From assembly GCF_004522235.1 (NCBI RefSeq), contig NZ_SDLT01000047.1, forward strand, positions 13,584-67,620: DNA of 54,037 nucleotides, written 5' to 3'. Position 1 is the stretch's first letter; every line of letters starts with the position of its first letter. Of this stretch, positions 33,203 through 42,056 are shown in pieces. Under the pieces are notes generated by a model. It was not told where the DNA came from and did no database searches. It saw only the letters and a program-made list of their open reading frames with translations. The stretch is from Amycolatopsis nivea. GTDB lineage: Bacteria; Actinomycetota; Actinomycetes; Mycobacteriales; Pseudonocardiaceae. The translations under genes and the position numbers were made by a program.

Positions 33203-35281
33203 TCACCGCCCCATGACCTGGTCGGTGTCGCGGACCTCGATGCCGCGCGACGGGCGGTACAGCACGAACACCGGTTTCCCGGCCACGACCTCGGGATCCA
33301 CCCGGCGCGGCTGCGCCCGGATGCCCTGCGTCGGCACGGTGAACCCCGGCTGGTCCGGCGCCGGAGCCGAGTAGCCGCGATCCGGCGCGCTCATCCGCGA
33401 CGGGACGACCACCGGTTCCGGTTCGTCGCTCCACCGCCGGTCCGCGACCGGGGACGTGTCGACCTGGCGGCTTTCCTTGACCGGCCACCGCGCGCCCGCC
33501 ATCACGTAGTCGCCGGGCGCACCGGCGACCGGGTGATACTGGCCGAACGCCGGCGCACCGCCTCCGCCGCCCGAGGGCAACGCGCCCGCGGCGGACTGCG
33601 CGGGACCGACCGCGCCCGGCCACGGAGCACCGGACCAGGCCGCGGCGGGACGGGCCGCCCGGGAGCCGTTGTCGAGCCGCTGCGAGCTGGCGAAAACCGC
33701 CGCCTCGGGCCGGTACCGGCCGCCGCCGACGGTCGCGCCGATCGGGCCGCGCTGCTCGCCGTCCACGACGTCGTCGGTGTCGCGGACGTTCTGCCAGAAC
33801 TGGTCCTGCGGCGTCGGCTCGTTCTTCCGGCGGAACCGGGAGAACAGCCCGCCGCCCGGCGACGGCACCGCACCGCCGACCATGCTGACCGACATCTCGA
33901 CCATCTGCCACAGCCGCCGCACCGGGCGCCCGACGAGGAACAGCAGCACCGTGATGAGCCCGGCGAGGACCATCTTGGTGAGCAGGTTGAGCCCGTCGCC
34001 CGCGGCGAAGATCGCCTGCAGCAGCAGCGCGTGCACGCCGGCCAGCACCGACAGCACGACCAGGTTGAACGCGATGCCGCCGGCGACCTTGAGCACGCGG
34101 CGCAGGATCTCCGGGTTCAGCAGCGCGACCAGGCCGATCAGCGGCGCGGTGAGCGCGAACAGGCGGATCAGCACCTGCGCGAGCAGCACGGACGCCTTGG
34201 CCAGCAACTGGAAGAGCGAGTAGACGAGGCTCTGGCCCAGCGCGAGGAACCCGGCGCCGGTGCGGCCGCCCGCCTCGCCGGTGAAGTAACCGGTGGCGGG
34301 GCCGAGTTTGGTGGAGATGTCCTTGAAGGCGGCCTTCTTGGCGTCGACGACGTTCTGCTTGCCGTCGTCGCCGTTGCGCAGTTGCTCCCAGGTGAAGGCT
34401 TGGGCGTCGAGCAGCGGGCGGCCGTACTGGGCTGCCTGCGGCGCGTCCGGCGACCCGAACTCCCCGCGCAGCCAGTTCTTGTAGACCACTTCGTTGTGCA
34501 GGTCGGTCGGCAGGATGTGCCGCACCACCCGGTTCTCGGACTCGTCCACGAACCCGGCCTGGATGTTCGTGGTGGTCTGCACGATCGCTTTGTCGATGGG
34601 GTCGAAATAGCGCAGCATCGCGAGCGACGAGGCGGCGAGCCACACGCCCGCCATCGCGTACAGCGCCCGCTTGCTGACCCCGGCCAGGTCGCCGCGCCAG
34701 ATGTTGCGGAACAACATGATCGACATAATCAGCGCGACCAGCCCGAACAACTGCGTGTAGATGTTGTTGTAGACCTTCTCCGCGCCCGCCTTGACCGCGT
34801 TGTAGATCGGGTTGAGCAGACCGCCCTCGAGCACCGTGTAGTGCAGCGAGTTGGTGGCGCCGACGATGTTCTTGCCGACATTGAAAAGCTGGTTGCCCGC
34901 CCAGGTGTCGATCGTGGAGCTGGGCGAGGCGATGGCCGACAACGCCGTGCAGTTCGTCTGGTAGGTGTTCCACACGAACCCGGCGTAGCTGTAATCGATG
35001 TACGGACTGCCCGCCTCGCCGTGGCCTTCGGCGGGGTCGAGCGCGCCGACCATGCCCGCCCCCGGCCGCTCCGGGTTCGGTGACTCCCCGCAAGCCGCCG
35101 CGTTGGCCGACGGAGCGAAGAGCACCGTCTGCAGCCCGATCACCGCCACCACCGCCAGCAGCGACGCGCGCCTGCTGGGGCGGCGGCCGCCTGGCTTGGG
35201 GCCTTCCTTGACGCGTTTGCGGAGCGCGTGCCAGCCGGCGGCGAACGCGAGGACGAACGCCAGCGTGAAGACGGTGTTCAC
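33203..35281 (-). CDS. VirB6/TrbL-like polytopic channel protein
   Basis: A 692-aa membrane protein. An N-terminal helix and a second hydrophobic segment ending in SANAA (near residues 40-61) are followed by a soluble exported stretch with two cysteines. The next part has helices near 176-192 and 208-226, then a cluster of four or five helices at about 365-475, as in TrbL/VirB6 channel subunits. The last 200 residues are Gly/Pro/Ala-rich and probably cytoplasmic. GAGGAGG lies 5 bases before the GTG start. It follows the VirB4 gene by 46 bases, which contain a short GGCCGGC/GCCGGCC hairpin (35296-35313). Confidence 0.78.
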   Translation of the reverse strand: MNTVFTLAFVLAFAAGWHALRKRVKEGPKPGGRRPSRRASLLAVVAVIGLQTVLFAPSANAAACGESPNPERPGAGMVGALDPAEGHGEAGSPYIDYSYAGFVWNTYQTNCTALSAIASPSSTIDTWAGNQLFNVGKNIVGATNSLHYTVLEGGLLNPIYNAVKAGAEKVYNNIYTQLFGLVALIMSIMLFRNIWRGDLAGVSKRALYAMAGVWLAASSLAMLRYFDPIDKAIVQTTTNIQAGFVDESENRVVRHILPTDLHNEVVYKNWLRGEFGSPDAPQAAQYGRPLLDAQAFTWEQLRNGDDGKQNVVDAKKAAFKDISTKLGPATGYFTGEAGGRTGAGFLALGQSLVYSLFQLLAKASVLLAQVLIRLFALTAPLIGLVALLNPEILRRVLKVAGGIAFNLVVLSVLAGVHALLLQAIFAAGDGLNLLTKMVLAGLITVLLFLVGRPVRRLWQMVEMSVSMVGGAVPSPGGGLFSRFRRKNEPTPQDQFWQNVRDTDDVVDGEQRGPIGATVGGGRYRPEAAVFASSQRLDNGSRAARPAAAWSGAPWPGAVGPAQSAAGALPSGGGGGAPAFGQYHPVAGAPGDYVMAGARWPVKESRQVDTSPVADRRWSDEPEPVVVPSRMSAPDRGYSAPAPDQPGFTVPTQGIRAQPRRVDPEVVAGKPVFVLYRPSRGIEVRDTDQVMGR

Positions 35282-35327
35282 GCAGGCCTCCTCACGGCCG
35301 GCGCGGGCCGGCCCGGATCACCGGGGG

Positions 35328-38285
35328 TCATGCGGCATCCCTGCCGGTTCCGCCGCCCTTGCCGCCGGCGCGGGCGTGCCGGTCCTCCTGCCGTCCGTTG
35401 CGCACTGCACCCTCCACCTCGCCGGTCTCGGACGCGAGCGGGTCCGGCGAGCCCAGCAGCTGCTCGTCGGCGAGACCGACCTCGAGTTCCGCTTGGAGTT
35501 CGAAGTCGTGTTCCAGCTCGTCGTCCTCCGGTGGGGCGGGGACGTACGGCTTGGCCTCGTCCTCGTGGGGTACCACGAGTTCGCTGCCGGGTTTGCTGCG
35601 CGCGTCGGGCGAGCCCGGGGTGGTGTCCATGACCGCGCGCAACGGGTCGAGATGCGGGCCGGAGAAGTCGACGCGGATGCGTTCCACGCCGCCGGCGCCG
35701 TCACCGAAGATGAACTGCCGGGGCTCCATGTCGCGTTCGAGCCCACGCTGGGCTCCGGGGCGGCGGCCGAGCGCGGCGACGACCTGCTCGTAGCCCACGC
35801 CGACCGGCACCTTCAGCAGCCGCAGCGCGTCCGCCTGGGCATCGTCGTCGTCGAGCCTGCCGACGAACACCGAGTCCAGCAGCGCCACGAAACCCTGGAT
35901 CTTCAGGAAGTCCGCCGGGATCTGCGACGACAGCAGCACCCGGACGTTCCACTTCCGCGAGTCGCGCGCGAACCGGTTCATCAGCACGCGCCCGGTCGGC
36001 ACCTCGGACAGGAAGAACGCCTCGTCGATCCAGACGCCCTTGCGCAGTTCCTTCGGCTTCTCGTACACCGACCGCTGGGTCAGCCACGCCGCGAGGTTCA
36101 GCATTTCCACGCCGAGCGATTCGGCGTCGGTCCAGTACTCGCGCGGCACGCCGTCCTTCGGCAGGGTCAGCCCCGCCATGGTCAGCACGGTCATCCGGTC
36201 GTCGCGGGTCTCGGAGTACGGGTCCGCGTCGGTTTCCGGGATCAGCAGCGCCATCCGCTCGCGCATCTCGTCCAGGAAGTCCGCGACCACGACCGCGTGC
36301 TCGTGGTGCTCGCTCGAATCCCGCCGCAGCGCGTCGATGACCTGGCCCGGGTCGGCGTCGAACCGGCCGCCGACCGCGCGGACCGCGCGCAGCAGCACGA
36401 TCCGGGTCTGCGCCATCCGCGACACCTCGTACGGCAGCACGCCGGTGAGCACGTCGAGCACGAGCCGCCGCCGGGTCGCCCCGGCCAGCGCCTTTTCGCG
36501 CCGCCACGAGCGTTCCGGGTCCTCCTCGTCCATGAAGTGCTCGATCAGCGGATCGGCGACCACGCGGTACGGGTTGAGGATGCCCGGCTGGGCGTTGAGC
36601 AGGTTGATCGGCCGCGCGTACGGGCGGATCTCCGGCAGGTCGCACAGCCGTGACAGCGGCCCGGACGGGTCGAGGATCGTCCAGTGCGCCCCGGCCCGCA
36701 GCGTCTTGTAGACGATGCCGCCGCCGAGGAACGACTTGCCGCCGCCCAGGCCGGCGACCATCGCGGTGAGGCCCGACCCGTCGCGGATTTCCTGCGCCAT
36801 CCACGGGTCCCAGGCCACCGGCCGCCGCGTCGCGGTGACGGTTTCGCCGAGCAGGATGCCGCGCCGGTCGCCGACCTCCGCGGTCGCGGTGGGCACCGCC
36901 GAAGCCGTCCACACCACCGAACCGCGGCGCATGTACGCGCCCGAGGCCAGCGGCTCGCCCGGGATGAACTCCCGGGCCATCGCGTACTGCGCTTCCGGAT
37001 GTTCGATGGCGATCTTCGGCTTGTACAGGTCGAGCAGCTGCTGGGCCAGCCGCAGCGCGTCGCGCTCGGTCGGACCGGACACCGCGAGGCGCCACCACGA
37101 CCGCACGCGCGTGGCCAGCGCGGTGAAGCCCGACGTCATCTCGTCGTCGATCTCCAGCACCCGGCCCGCTTGCCGGGCCAGCGACTGCGGCGGCTCCAGC
37201 TCGTGCTCGTCGGTGTAGTGCTTGACCTGCGAGCGGACCTTGTTCATCTGCCGCTGCAGTTCGCCGGACACCTCTTCCGGACGCCGCACGTAGATCCGCG
37301 CGGACACCTCGACCGCCGCGGGCAGCCGGTCCGCGTGCTGGATCCACGGGTCGTCGACCTCGGGGATCTGCAGCCCGTGCATCTGGCCGACGGTGAGCAC
37401 CGCGAGATGCCGCGACACGCCGGCGTTGGACCCGGTACGGCCGCGCACGGTGACCGTGGGCGCGTACGGGTCGGCGTGGAAATCAGCCGCGTCGGTGAAG
37501 CTGGCGAGGTCTTCGGGCTCCCACGCCGCGCCGGGCACCGCGGGCATGTTCCGCGGCGCGGGCAGGCCGAGCGAGCACGAACGGTGCATCAGCCAGGACA
37601 TCTCCTCGGCGTGCACCGGACGGCCTTCCAGCCCGGCGCTGCCGATGACCTGGTCGAGGTGCTCGATCTCGGAGTCGAGCGCGGCCAGTTCGGCGTCGAC
37701 CGCCTCGGGCAGGATCCGGCGCAGCACCGGCGCGGCGCGTTCGACCGCGCGGTCCACCATGCGCCGGGTCTGCACCTGGACGCCGAGGTACACCTCTTTT
37801 TCCGCCATCGAGCGGCCCATCAGCTGCTGCTGCTCGCCGATCAGGTAGTCGTCGAACGACAGCGCGCCCGGCACGTCGTTCGGCCTGCCGACCGCGTTGT
37901 GCACGTGCGCCTCGGCCCACATCCGGATCGGGTACGGCCGGTTGGTGACGCGCAGGTGCAGCCAGCGGCCCTGCAGTTCGGCGTACTGGCCCGCGATGGC
38001 CGCGATCAGGTCGCGGCGCTGCGAATCGGAACGGAACGACCAGCGCTGCGGCGCGAGCCGGTACCAGGCGTACACCTCGTACCCGGTGCGCAGCAGATGC
38101 CCGTCGATGCTGCGCGCGGCGATCGACGGCGTGTACGCCGGTATCGCCTGCTCACCGGGCAGCCTGCGGCCCTTGCCGCCGGACTTGCTGCCGCCGGACG
38201 GCGGACGGCCCTGCGGGGGCGTGTTCCACGCACCGGCAGGGACGTCTTGCTCCCGCTTCCCTCGGCTTCCGCCGCGACCGAACAA
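35328..38285 (-). CDS. VirB4-like secretion/conjugation ATPase
   Basis: A 985-aa motor ATPase. The N-terminal 430 residues match the VirB4/TraC-type membrane-contacting half, after a basic Gly-rich leader. The C-terminal RecA-like half has Walker A AGLGGGKSF (near 511-519; Ala replaces the first Gly, still within the [AG]x4GK[ST] rule), Walker B VWIDEAFF (near 752-759) and a following SSQIPADFL sensor region. The tail from about 900 is acidic then basic and disordered. The start is TTG at 38285 with GGGAGG 5 bases upstream, overlapping the stop of the preceding gene. It would energise the apparatus encoded by this operon. Confidence 0.88.
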   Translation of the reverse strand: MFGRGGSRGKREQDVPAGAWNTPPQGRPPSGGSKSGGKGRRLPGEQAIPAYTPSIAARSIDGHLLRTGYEVYAWYRLAPQRWSFRSDSQRRDLIAAIAGQYAELQGRWLHLRVTNRPYPIRMWAEAHVHNAVGRPNDVPGALSFDDYLIGEQQQLMGRSMAEKEVYLGVQVQTRRMVDRAVERAAPVLRRILPEAVDAELAALDSEIEHLDQVIGSAGLEGRPVHAEEMSWLMHRSCSLGLPAPRNMPAVPGAAWEPEDLASFTDAADFHADPYAPTVTVRGRTGSNAGVSRHLAVLTVGQMHGLQIPEVDDPWIQHADRLPAAVEVSARIYVRRPEEVSGELQRQMNKVRSQVKHYTDEHELEPPQSLARQAGRVLEIDDEMTSGFTALATRVRSWWRLAVSGPTERDALRLAQQLLDLYKPKIAIEHPEAQYAMAREFIPGEPLASGAYMRRGSVVWTASAVPTATAEVGDRRGILLGETVTATRRPVAWDPWMAQEIRDGSGLTAMVAGLGGGKSFLGGGIVYKTLRAGAHWTILDPSGPLSRLCDLPEIRPYARPINLLNAQPGILNPYRVVADPLIEHFMDEEDPERSWRREKALAGATRRRLVLDVLTGVLPYEVSRMAQTRIVLLRAVRAVGGRFDADPGQVIDALRRDSSEHHEHAVVVADFLDEMRERMALLIPETDADPYSETRDDRMTVLTMAGLTLPKDGVPREYWTDAESLGVEMLNLAAWLTQRSVYEKPKELRKGVWIDEAFFLSEVPTGRVLMNRFARDSRKWNVRVLLSSQIPADFLKIQGFVALLDSVFVGRLDDDDAQADALRLLKVPVGVGYEQVVAALGRRPGAQRGLERDMEPRQFIFGDGAGGVERIRVDFSGPHLDPLRAVMDTTPGSPDARSKPGSELVVPHEDEAKPYVPAPPEDDELEHDFELQAELEVGLADEQLLGSPDPLASETGEVEGAVRNGRQEDRHARAGGKGGGTGRDAA

Positions 38286-38288
38286 CGA

Positions 38289-38777
38289 CTACCTCCCGGC
38301 CCGAGCCGCGGGGCGGCTCCGGCGCGCTCGTGGTGCTCCCTGTTTCCCGGCACTCGTGCCGGCACCGCGACGCGGGTCGCGGTGCTGGTATTGCCGCCTT
38401 CTCTTGTGCTTCGGCAGCGGGCGCTCCGCCCGCACCCGGACCCGGCTGGCGCTCACCGCGCCGCCCGCGCCCGAGGTCCGTTCTCTCGGCGCGCGCAGTT
38501 CCTGGCCCATCATCGCGATCACCGCGCCCAGCGGGCGCTCGTGGCTGATCTTGGCGGTGATCAGCCTGGTGATCACGATCGTGGCCACGAACGCCCACGC
38601 CGTGGAGAAAAACCCGAAACTCCAGCCGACCCACCGCTCCACGGTGAGCACGACCAGGAAGACCGGAATGCCGACGAGCCATGCCACGTAGCGGGCTCGC
38701 CAGGGAAAAGTCGCCTTCGGCGGGCCGAGCCAGACGGCATCGACCCGGTACACCTCGTCATCGGTCCTGATCCGCAC
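38289..38777 (-). CDS. VirB3/PrgI-like small membrane protein
   Basis: A 162-aa protein with two adjacent membrane helices (about residues 30-48 and 53-72), a short N-terminal cytoplasmic part and a long basic C-terminal tail rich in Arg, Ala and Gly. Position directly before a VirB4 ATPase and this topology fit the PrgI/VirB3 class of T4SS inner-membrane proteins. The C-terminal ALPHA-like HERPLGAVIAMMGQELRAP stretch may contact the ATPase. The assignment rests on topology and context. Spacing to the pilin-like gene is 12 bases. Confidence 0.65.
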   Translation of the reverse strand: MRIRTDDEVYRVDAVWLGPPKATFPWRARYVAWLVGIPVFLVVLTVERWVGWSFGFFSTAWAFVATIVITRLITAKISHERPLGAVIAMMGQELRAPRERTSGAGGAVSASRVRVRAERPLPKHKRRRQYQHRDPRRGAGTSAGKQGAPRARRSRPAARAGR

Positions 38778-38789
38778 GCCTGCTCCGCC

Positions 38790-39056
38790 TCAGCCGGTGA
38801 ACAGGCCGGCGATCCACTGGCCCACGTTCACGCCCGCGCCGCTGACCGCGAGTCCGATGATCGCGAGCGCGATGACCACGCCGGCGAGCCGCCGCATGAC
38901 CCCCGCGTTGTCGCCCTTGCCGCCGCCGAGCCACAGCAGCAGCAGCGCCACCGCGAGGAGCACGAGCGGGATGATGTTGTCGAGCAGCCAGGTCCGGACG
39001 TTGCCGGTGCTGAGCCCTTCGGCCACAAACGTCTCGAGGGCGGTCATGCTGGTCAT
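38790..39056 (-). CDS. VirB2/TrbC-like two-helix peptide
   Basis: An 88-aa protein with a polar start (residues 1-25) and two hydrophobic helices (about 27-44 and 59-77) joined by a short basic loop (GGGKGDNAGVMRR), the plan of VirB2 and TrbC pilin-like subunits. No leader-peptidase site is evident, and some relatives in Gram-positive systems are uncleaved. It is the first gene of the operon. GGGAG lies about 7 bases before the ATG at 39056. A promoter candidate with TTGACC and CATGAT lies about 65 bases upstream. Confidence 0.65.
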   Translation of the reverse strand: MTSMTALETFVAEGLSTGNVRTWLLDNIIPLVLLAVALLLLWLGGGKGDNAGVMRRLAGVVIALAIIGLAVSGAGVNVGQWIAGLFTG

Positions 39057-39526
39057 CGCGATACTCCCGGTGCACGGCGGGCGCCGCGCTGTTCTGGCTT
39101 CGGCGAAGCTACGAACACCATCATGGCGTTACAAGGGGTAATGGTCAAAGCGCGCTGCGTAGATGTCGACTTGTGGTCAATGGGCGGGTATTGCGGTCCG
39201 ATGGTCAGGATTCCTCGCCCTCCATCATCGTGGCAAGGGTGCTCCGGAATAACCCAAGCCACCCGGATTGCGCAGTCTTCCGGCGGTGCGGCTCCGCGAA
39301 ACGTGCGGCGCTCACTCTCGGTGCGCCCCGGACCGGCGTGTCGGGCAGGCACCAGTGTGGCATGCCCCGATCGGCGTTCCGCCGCGAGTCCGGTGAGTGA
39401 CAACCGGATTGGAAAACAATCTGGAATTGATCACTCTCCGATGCGATAACGGTCACCATCGCGTCCGATGTGCGCATTTGTTCACTACAAAGCGTGATCC
39501 CGGGCAGTTCCGGACCGTCTCGCGGA
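39057..39526. promoter_or_regulatory. 470-base upstream region of the secretion-like operon
   Basis: This is the longest gene-free gap next to the operon and is less GC-rich than its surroundings, especially 39400-39490. A 17-base-spaced promoter candidate lies at 39120-39148. TGGTCAA (39142 and 39175) and CCGATGG/CCGATGC words recur across it, and TCCGATG occurs at 39437 and 39464. A 90-codon minus-strand frame (39205-39477) shows no recognisable domain and is not accepted as a gene. Confidence 0.45.
39120..39148 (-). promoter_or_regulatory. Candidate promoter of the secretion-like operon
   Basis: On the minus strand TTGACC (39143-39148) and CATGAT (39120-39125) are 17 bases apart, giving a start near 39112 and a leader of about 55 bases before the first ATG. 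Confidence 0.4.
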
Positions 39527-40384
39527 TCAGGGCCGGAACGCCGCGCTCGGGATCGCGCCCGCTTCGATCACCCGGCGGCTGAGCGGAGCGCACAGCTGCT
39601 CCAGCCGGGCCGTCTTCTCCTCGCCGAGGTGCTCCCACGGGCCCCGCGCCGCCGCGTTCGTCGCCGTCTCGACGCGTTCGCGCAGCTCGAGTCCGCGTTC
39701 GGTGAGCGCGCCGCCGGCGTCGAGGATTCCGTCGGCGGTCAGCCGGGCCGCGGCCGCGTCCCACTCCTCGTCGCTCCAGCCGCGGGTGCGCTTGGCGGTG
39801 TCCGGCGGGGTGCCGTTCGTGGTCGCGCTGTGCGTGACCAGCGCTTCGAGGCCGGGCAGACCATTCGTGGTCAGCGCCGCGACGTGCCCGTCTCCGCGGT
39901 GCTCGCGCAGCAAGGTGACCGCGTGCCAGAGCGCGAGGTGCGGTTGTTCGGGCCAATCCAGGTCCGCGTGCGCGGCGTAGAGCGGACGGCCTTCGGGACG
40001 GCAGCCCTCGGTGGCTTCCCGGGCGAGCTCGGCAGCTTCGGCGACCTCGGCGGACGCGAGCGTCTCGTCGCCGAACAGCCGGCGGTAGATGTCGTCGACG
40101 GCGGCGAGCCGGGCTTCCAGCACGGCCTCGGGGGTGGCGATCGTCCAGACGCGCGGGACGAAGTGGGCGATCAGGCTGGGGCTGAAGCTGTAGAAGGTGG
40201 CGGTGACCGTGCCCGGCCCGACCGCGCCCATCGCCGCGGCGCGGCTGGCGAAGTAGGTCATCGACCCCGGTTTGAGCCCGGCGGCGGCGAGCCGCTCCTG
40301 GGTCTCTGGCGCGAAGTAGACGGGAGCGTGCAGAGCGTCGAAGGTGGTCCGGAAGGCGACAGCGGCGGCGACGGCTTGACCCAT
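39527..40384 (-). CDS. SCO6745-family protein
   Basis: A 285-aa mostly helical protein of a family conserved in actinomycetes and known by its Streptomyces coelicolor member SCO6745; the biochemical role is unknown. Visible family segments are YFAPETQERLAAAGL near residue 23, YFASRAAAMGAVGPGTVTATFYSFSP, shown in part, and a C-terminal region with GWSDEEWDAAAARLTADG followed by LTERGLELRE, which reads like a winged helix. No signal peptide or membrane helix is present. The ATG at 40384 follows directly on a hairpin that ends the rnpB gene, and no ribosome site is visible. It may be leaderless, with TACGAT as -10. Confidence 0.75.
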   Translation of the reverse strand: MGQAVAAAVAFRTTFDALHAPVYFAPETQERLAAAGLKPGSMTYFASRAAAMGAVGPGTVTATFYSFSPSLIAHFVPRVWTIATPEAVLEARLAAVDDIYRRLFGDETLASAEVAEAAELAREATEGCRPEGRPLYAAHADLDWPEQPHLALWHAVTLLREHRGDGHVAALTTNGLPGLEALVTHSATTNGTPPDTAKRTRGWSDEEWDAAAARLTADGILDAGGALTERGLELRERVETATNAAARGPWEHLGEEKTARLEQLCAPLSRRVIEAGAIPSAAFRP

Positions 40385-40385
40385 G

Positions 40386-40408
40386 CGCCCGATCGTAGCG
40401 ATCGGGCG
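40386..40408 (-). terminator. Hairpin at the end of rnpB, abutting the next start codon
   Basis: CGCCCGATC (40386-40394) pairs with GATCGGGCG (40400-40408) around GTAGC. It ends one base before the ATG of the SCO6745-family gene and begins within the last bases of rnpB. Confidence 0.6.
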
Positions 40409-40806
40409 GACGAGCTGGCATGTAAGCCGGATCCTGTTCCCGGGCCGCCTCGCGGCGGACCGGGCGACGGTCATCCATCTCGGCCTGCCGTCGCCGGCAG
40501 GCTCCAGCGGCCTACCCGCAGGCATCGGGCGGGCCGCCCTCGATCGCCTGCGCAGGAGCGCACTCCCTCTTGGCCTTGCTCCGGGTGGGGTTTACCGAGC
40601 CATCCCGGTCACCCGGGATGCTGGTGGTCTCTTACACCACCGTTTCACCCTTACCCCCGTCCGGGGACGGGGGCGGTCTGTTTTCTGTGGCACTGTCCCG
40701 CGGGTCGCCCCGGGTTGCCGTTAGCAACCACCCTGCCCTGCGGAGTCCGGACTTTCCTCGGACCGGGAGAACCCGGGCCGCGACCGTCCTGCCAGCTCGT
40801 CCGCCG
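40405..40806 (-). ncRNA. rnpB: RNase P RNA, bacterial class A
   Basis: The catalytic RNA that trims the 5' leader of pre-tRNAs. On the minus strand the universal P4 signature GAGGAAAGTCCGGACT lies at 40744-40759, about 47 bases from the 5' end, and its 3' partner ACAGAAA is near 40680. The 5' terminal CGGACGAGCTGGCA pairs with TGCCAGCTCGTCCG at the 3' end to form P1. Long GC stems in between (for example CCCCCGTC/GACGGGGG near 40650-40670 and ATCCCGGGTGACCGGGAT near 40605) match actinobacterial type A RNAs of about 400 bases. TACGCT at 40811-40816 could be the -10. The ends are approximate by a few bases. Confidence 0.93.
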
Positions 40807-40908
40807 AAACAGCGTACCCGGGAGGCCGCGCGGCCCCGGGCACCGGCTGGCACATTCCACCGCGTGGACGCGCTTGGCCCGGCGCCCGGCCGCTGTTTCA
40901 CTCCCGGC

Positions 40909-42030
40909 ATGACCGCACCCGAACCCCTGAAATTCGCTTACTGGGTCCCGAATGTGAGCGGCGGCCTGGTCACCAGCGACATCGAACAGCGCACCGACTG
41001 GGGCTACGAGTACAACCGCGAACTGGCCGTGCTCGCCGAGAACAACGGCTTCGAATACGCGCTCACCCAGGTCCGCTACACCGCCAGCTACGGTGCCGCC
41101 TACCAGCACGAATCCACCGGTTTCAGCCTGGCGCTGCTGCTCGCGACGCAGCGGCTGAAGGTCATCGCGGCCGTCCATCCCGGACTGTGGCAGCCCGGCG
41201 TGCTCGCGAAGTTCATCGCGAGCGCGGACGTCATCTCCGGCGGCCGGGCCGCGGTGAACGTGGTCAGCGGCTGGTTCAAAGACGAGTTCACCGGTCTCGG
41301 GCAGCCGTGGCTCGAACACGACGAGCGCTACCGCCGCTCGGAGGAGTTCATCCGCGTGCTCAAGGAATTGTGGACCGACGACCACGCCGAGTTCGGCGGC
41401 GACTTCTACCGGATCCACGATTTCGACATCAAACCCAAACCGGTCGCCGGGCCTGGCCGGCCGCATCCGGAGGTCTTCCAGGGCGGCAACTCCACCGCGG
41501 CGCGCAAGCTGGCCGGTCGCGTCTCGGACTGGTATTTCAGCAATGGCAAGGATTTCGCCGGGTTCAGCGAGCAGGTCGACGAGGTGCGCGGATACGCCGC
41601 GGAGAACGACCACGCGGTGCGGTTCGGGCTCAACGGGTTCGTGATCGCCCGCGAAACCGAAGCCGAGGCGCGCGAGGTGCTGCGGGAGATCGTGACGAAG
41701 GCGAACGTGCCTGCCGTCGAAGGATTCCGCTCGGTGGTCAAGCAGGCCGGTAAGTCCACTTCGGACACCAAGGGCATGTGGGCGGATTCGGAGTTCGCCG
41801 ACCTGGTGCAGTACAACGACGGATTCCGGACCGGCTTGATCGGAACGCCGGAACAGATCGCGGACCGGGCGATCGAGTACAAAAAGCGCGGCGCGAACCT
41901 GTTGCTGCTCGGTTTCCTGCACTATCTGGAGGACGTCGAGCACTTCGGCCGGGAGGTGCTGCCGGTGGTCCGGGAGAAGGAGCGGGTGCTGGACCGCGGC
42001 GCGGGAGTGCCGGAACCGGCGGGGATCTGA
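40909..42030 (+). CDS. sfnG: FMNH2-dependent dimethylsulfone monooxygenase (SfnG)
   Basis: A 373-aa luciferase-like TIM-barrel enzyme that uses reduced flavin and oxygen to convert dimethylsulfone to methanesulfinate, part of sulfur scavenging. Recognisable are FAYWVPNVSGGLVTS at the start, the ATQRLKVIAAVHPG strand, the NVVSGWFKDEF motif and the GWFxDEF-adjacent WLEHDERYRRSEEF stretch, and FQGGNSTAAR in the middle. The length is typical. It needs a partner flavin reductase, which is not encoded nearby. The ATG at 40909 is used; upstream in-frame sequence runs antisense to rnpB. It is followed by a permease gene 26 bases later, possibly in one operon. Confidence 0.9.
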   Translation: MTAPEPLKFAYWVPNVSGGLVTSDIEQRTDWGYEYNRELAVLAENNGFEYALTQVRYTASYGAAYQHESTGFSLALLLATQRLKVIAAVHPGLWQPGVLAKFIASADVISGGRAAVNVVSGWFKDEFTGLGQPWLEHDERYRRSEEFIRVLKELWTDDHAEFGGDFYRIHDFDIKPKPVAGPGRPHPEVFQGGNSTAARKLAGRVSDWYFSNGKDFAGFSEQVDEVRGYAAENDHAVRFGLNGFVIARETEAEAREVLREIVTKANVPAVEGFRSVVKQAGKSTSDTKGMWADSEFADLVQYNDGFRTGLIGTPEQIADRAIEYKKRGANLLLLGFLHYLEDVEHFGREVLPVVREKERVLDRGAGVPEPAGI

Positions 42031-42056
42031 GGTTTCGCGGCGGCTAGCGTTCGGGG

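Noticed and set aside
28900..39056. Integrative conjugative element
   Set aside because: No integrase, excisionase, replication protein, relaxase or attachment repeat was seen, and base composition matches the surroundings.
39205..39477. 90-codon minus-strand frame upstream of the secretion-like operon
   Set aside because: No ribosome site, domain or helical pattern; overlaps the proposed control region.
40570..40908. N-terminal extension of sfnG
   Set aside because: It would lie antisense to rnpB and is not expected from the family's length.
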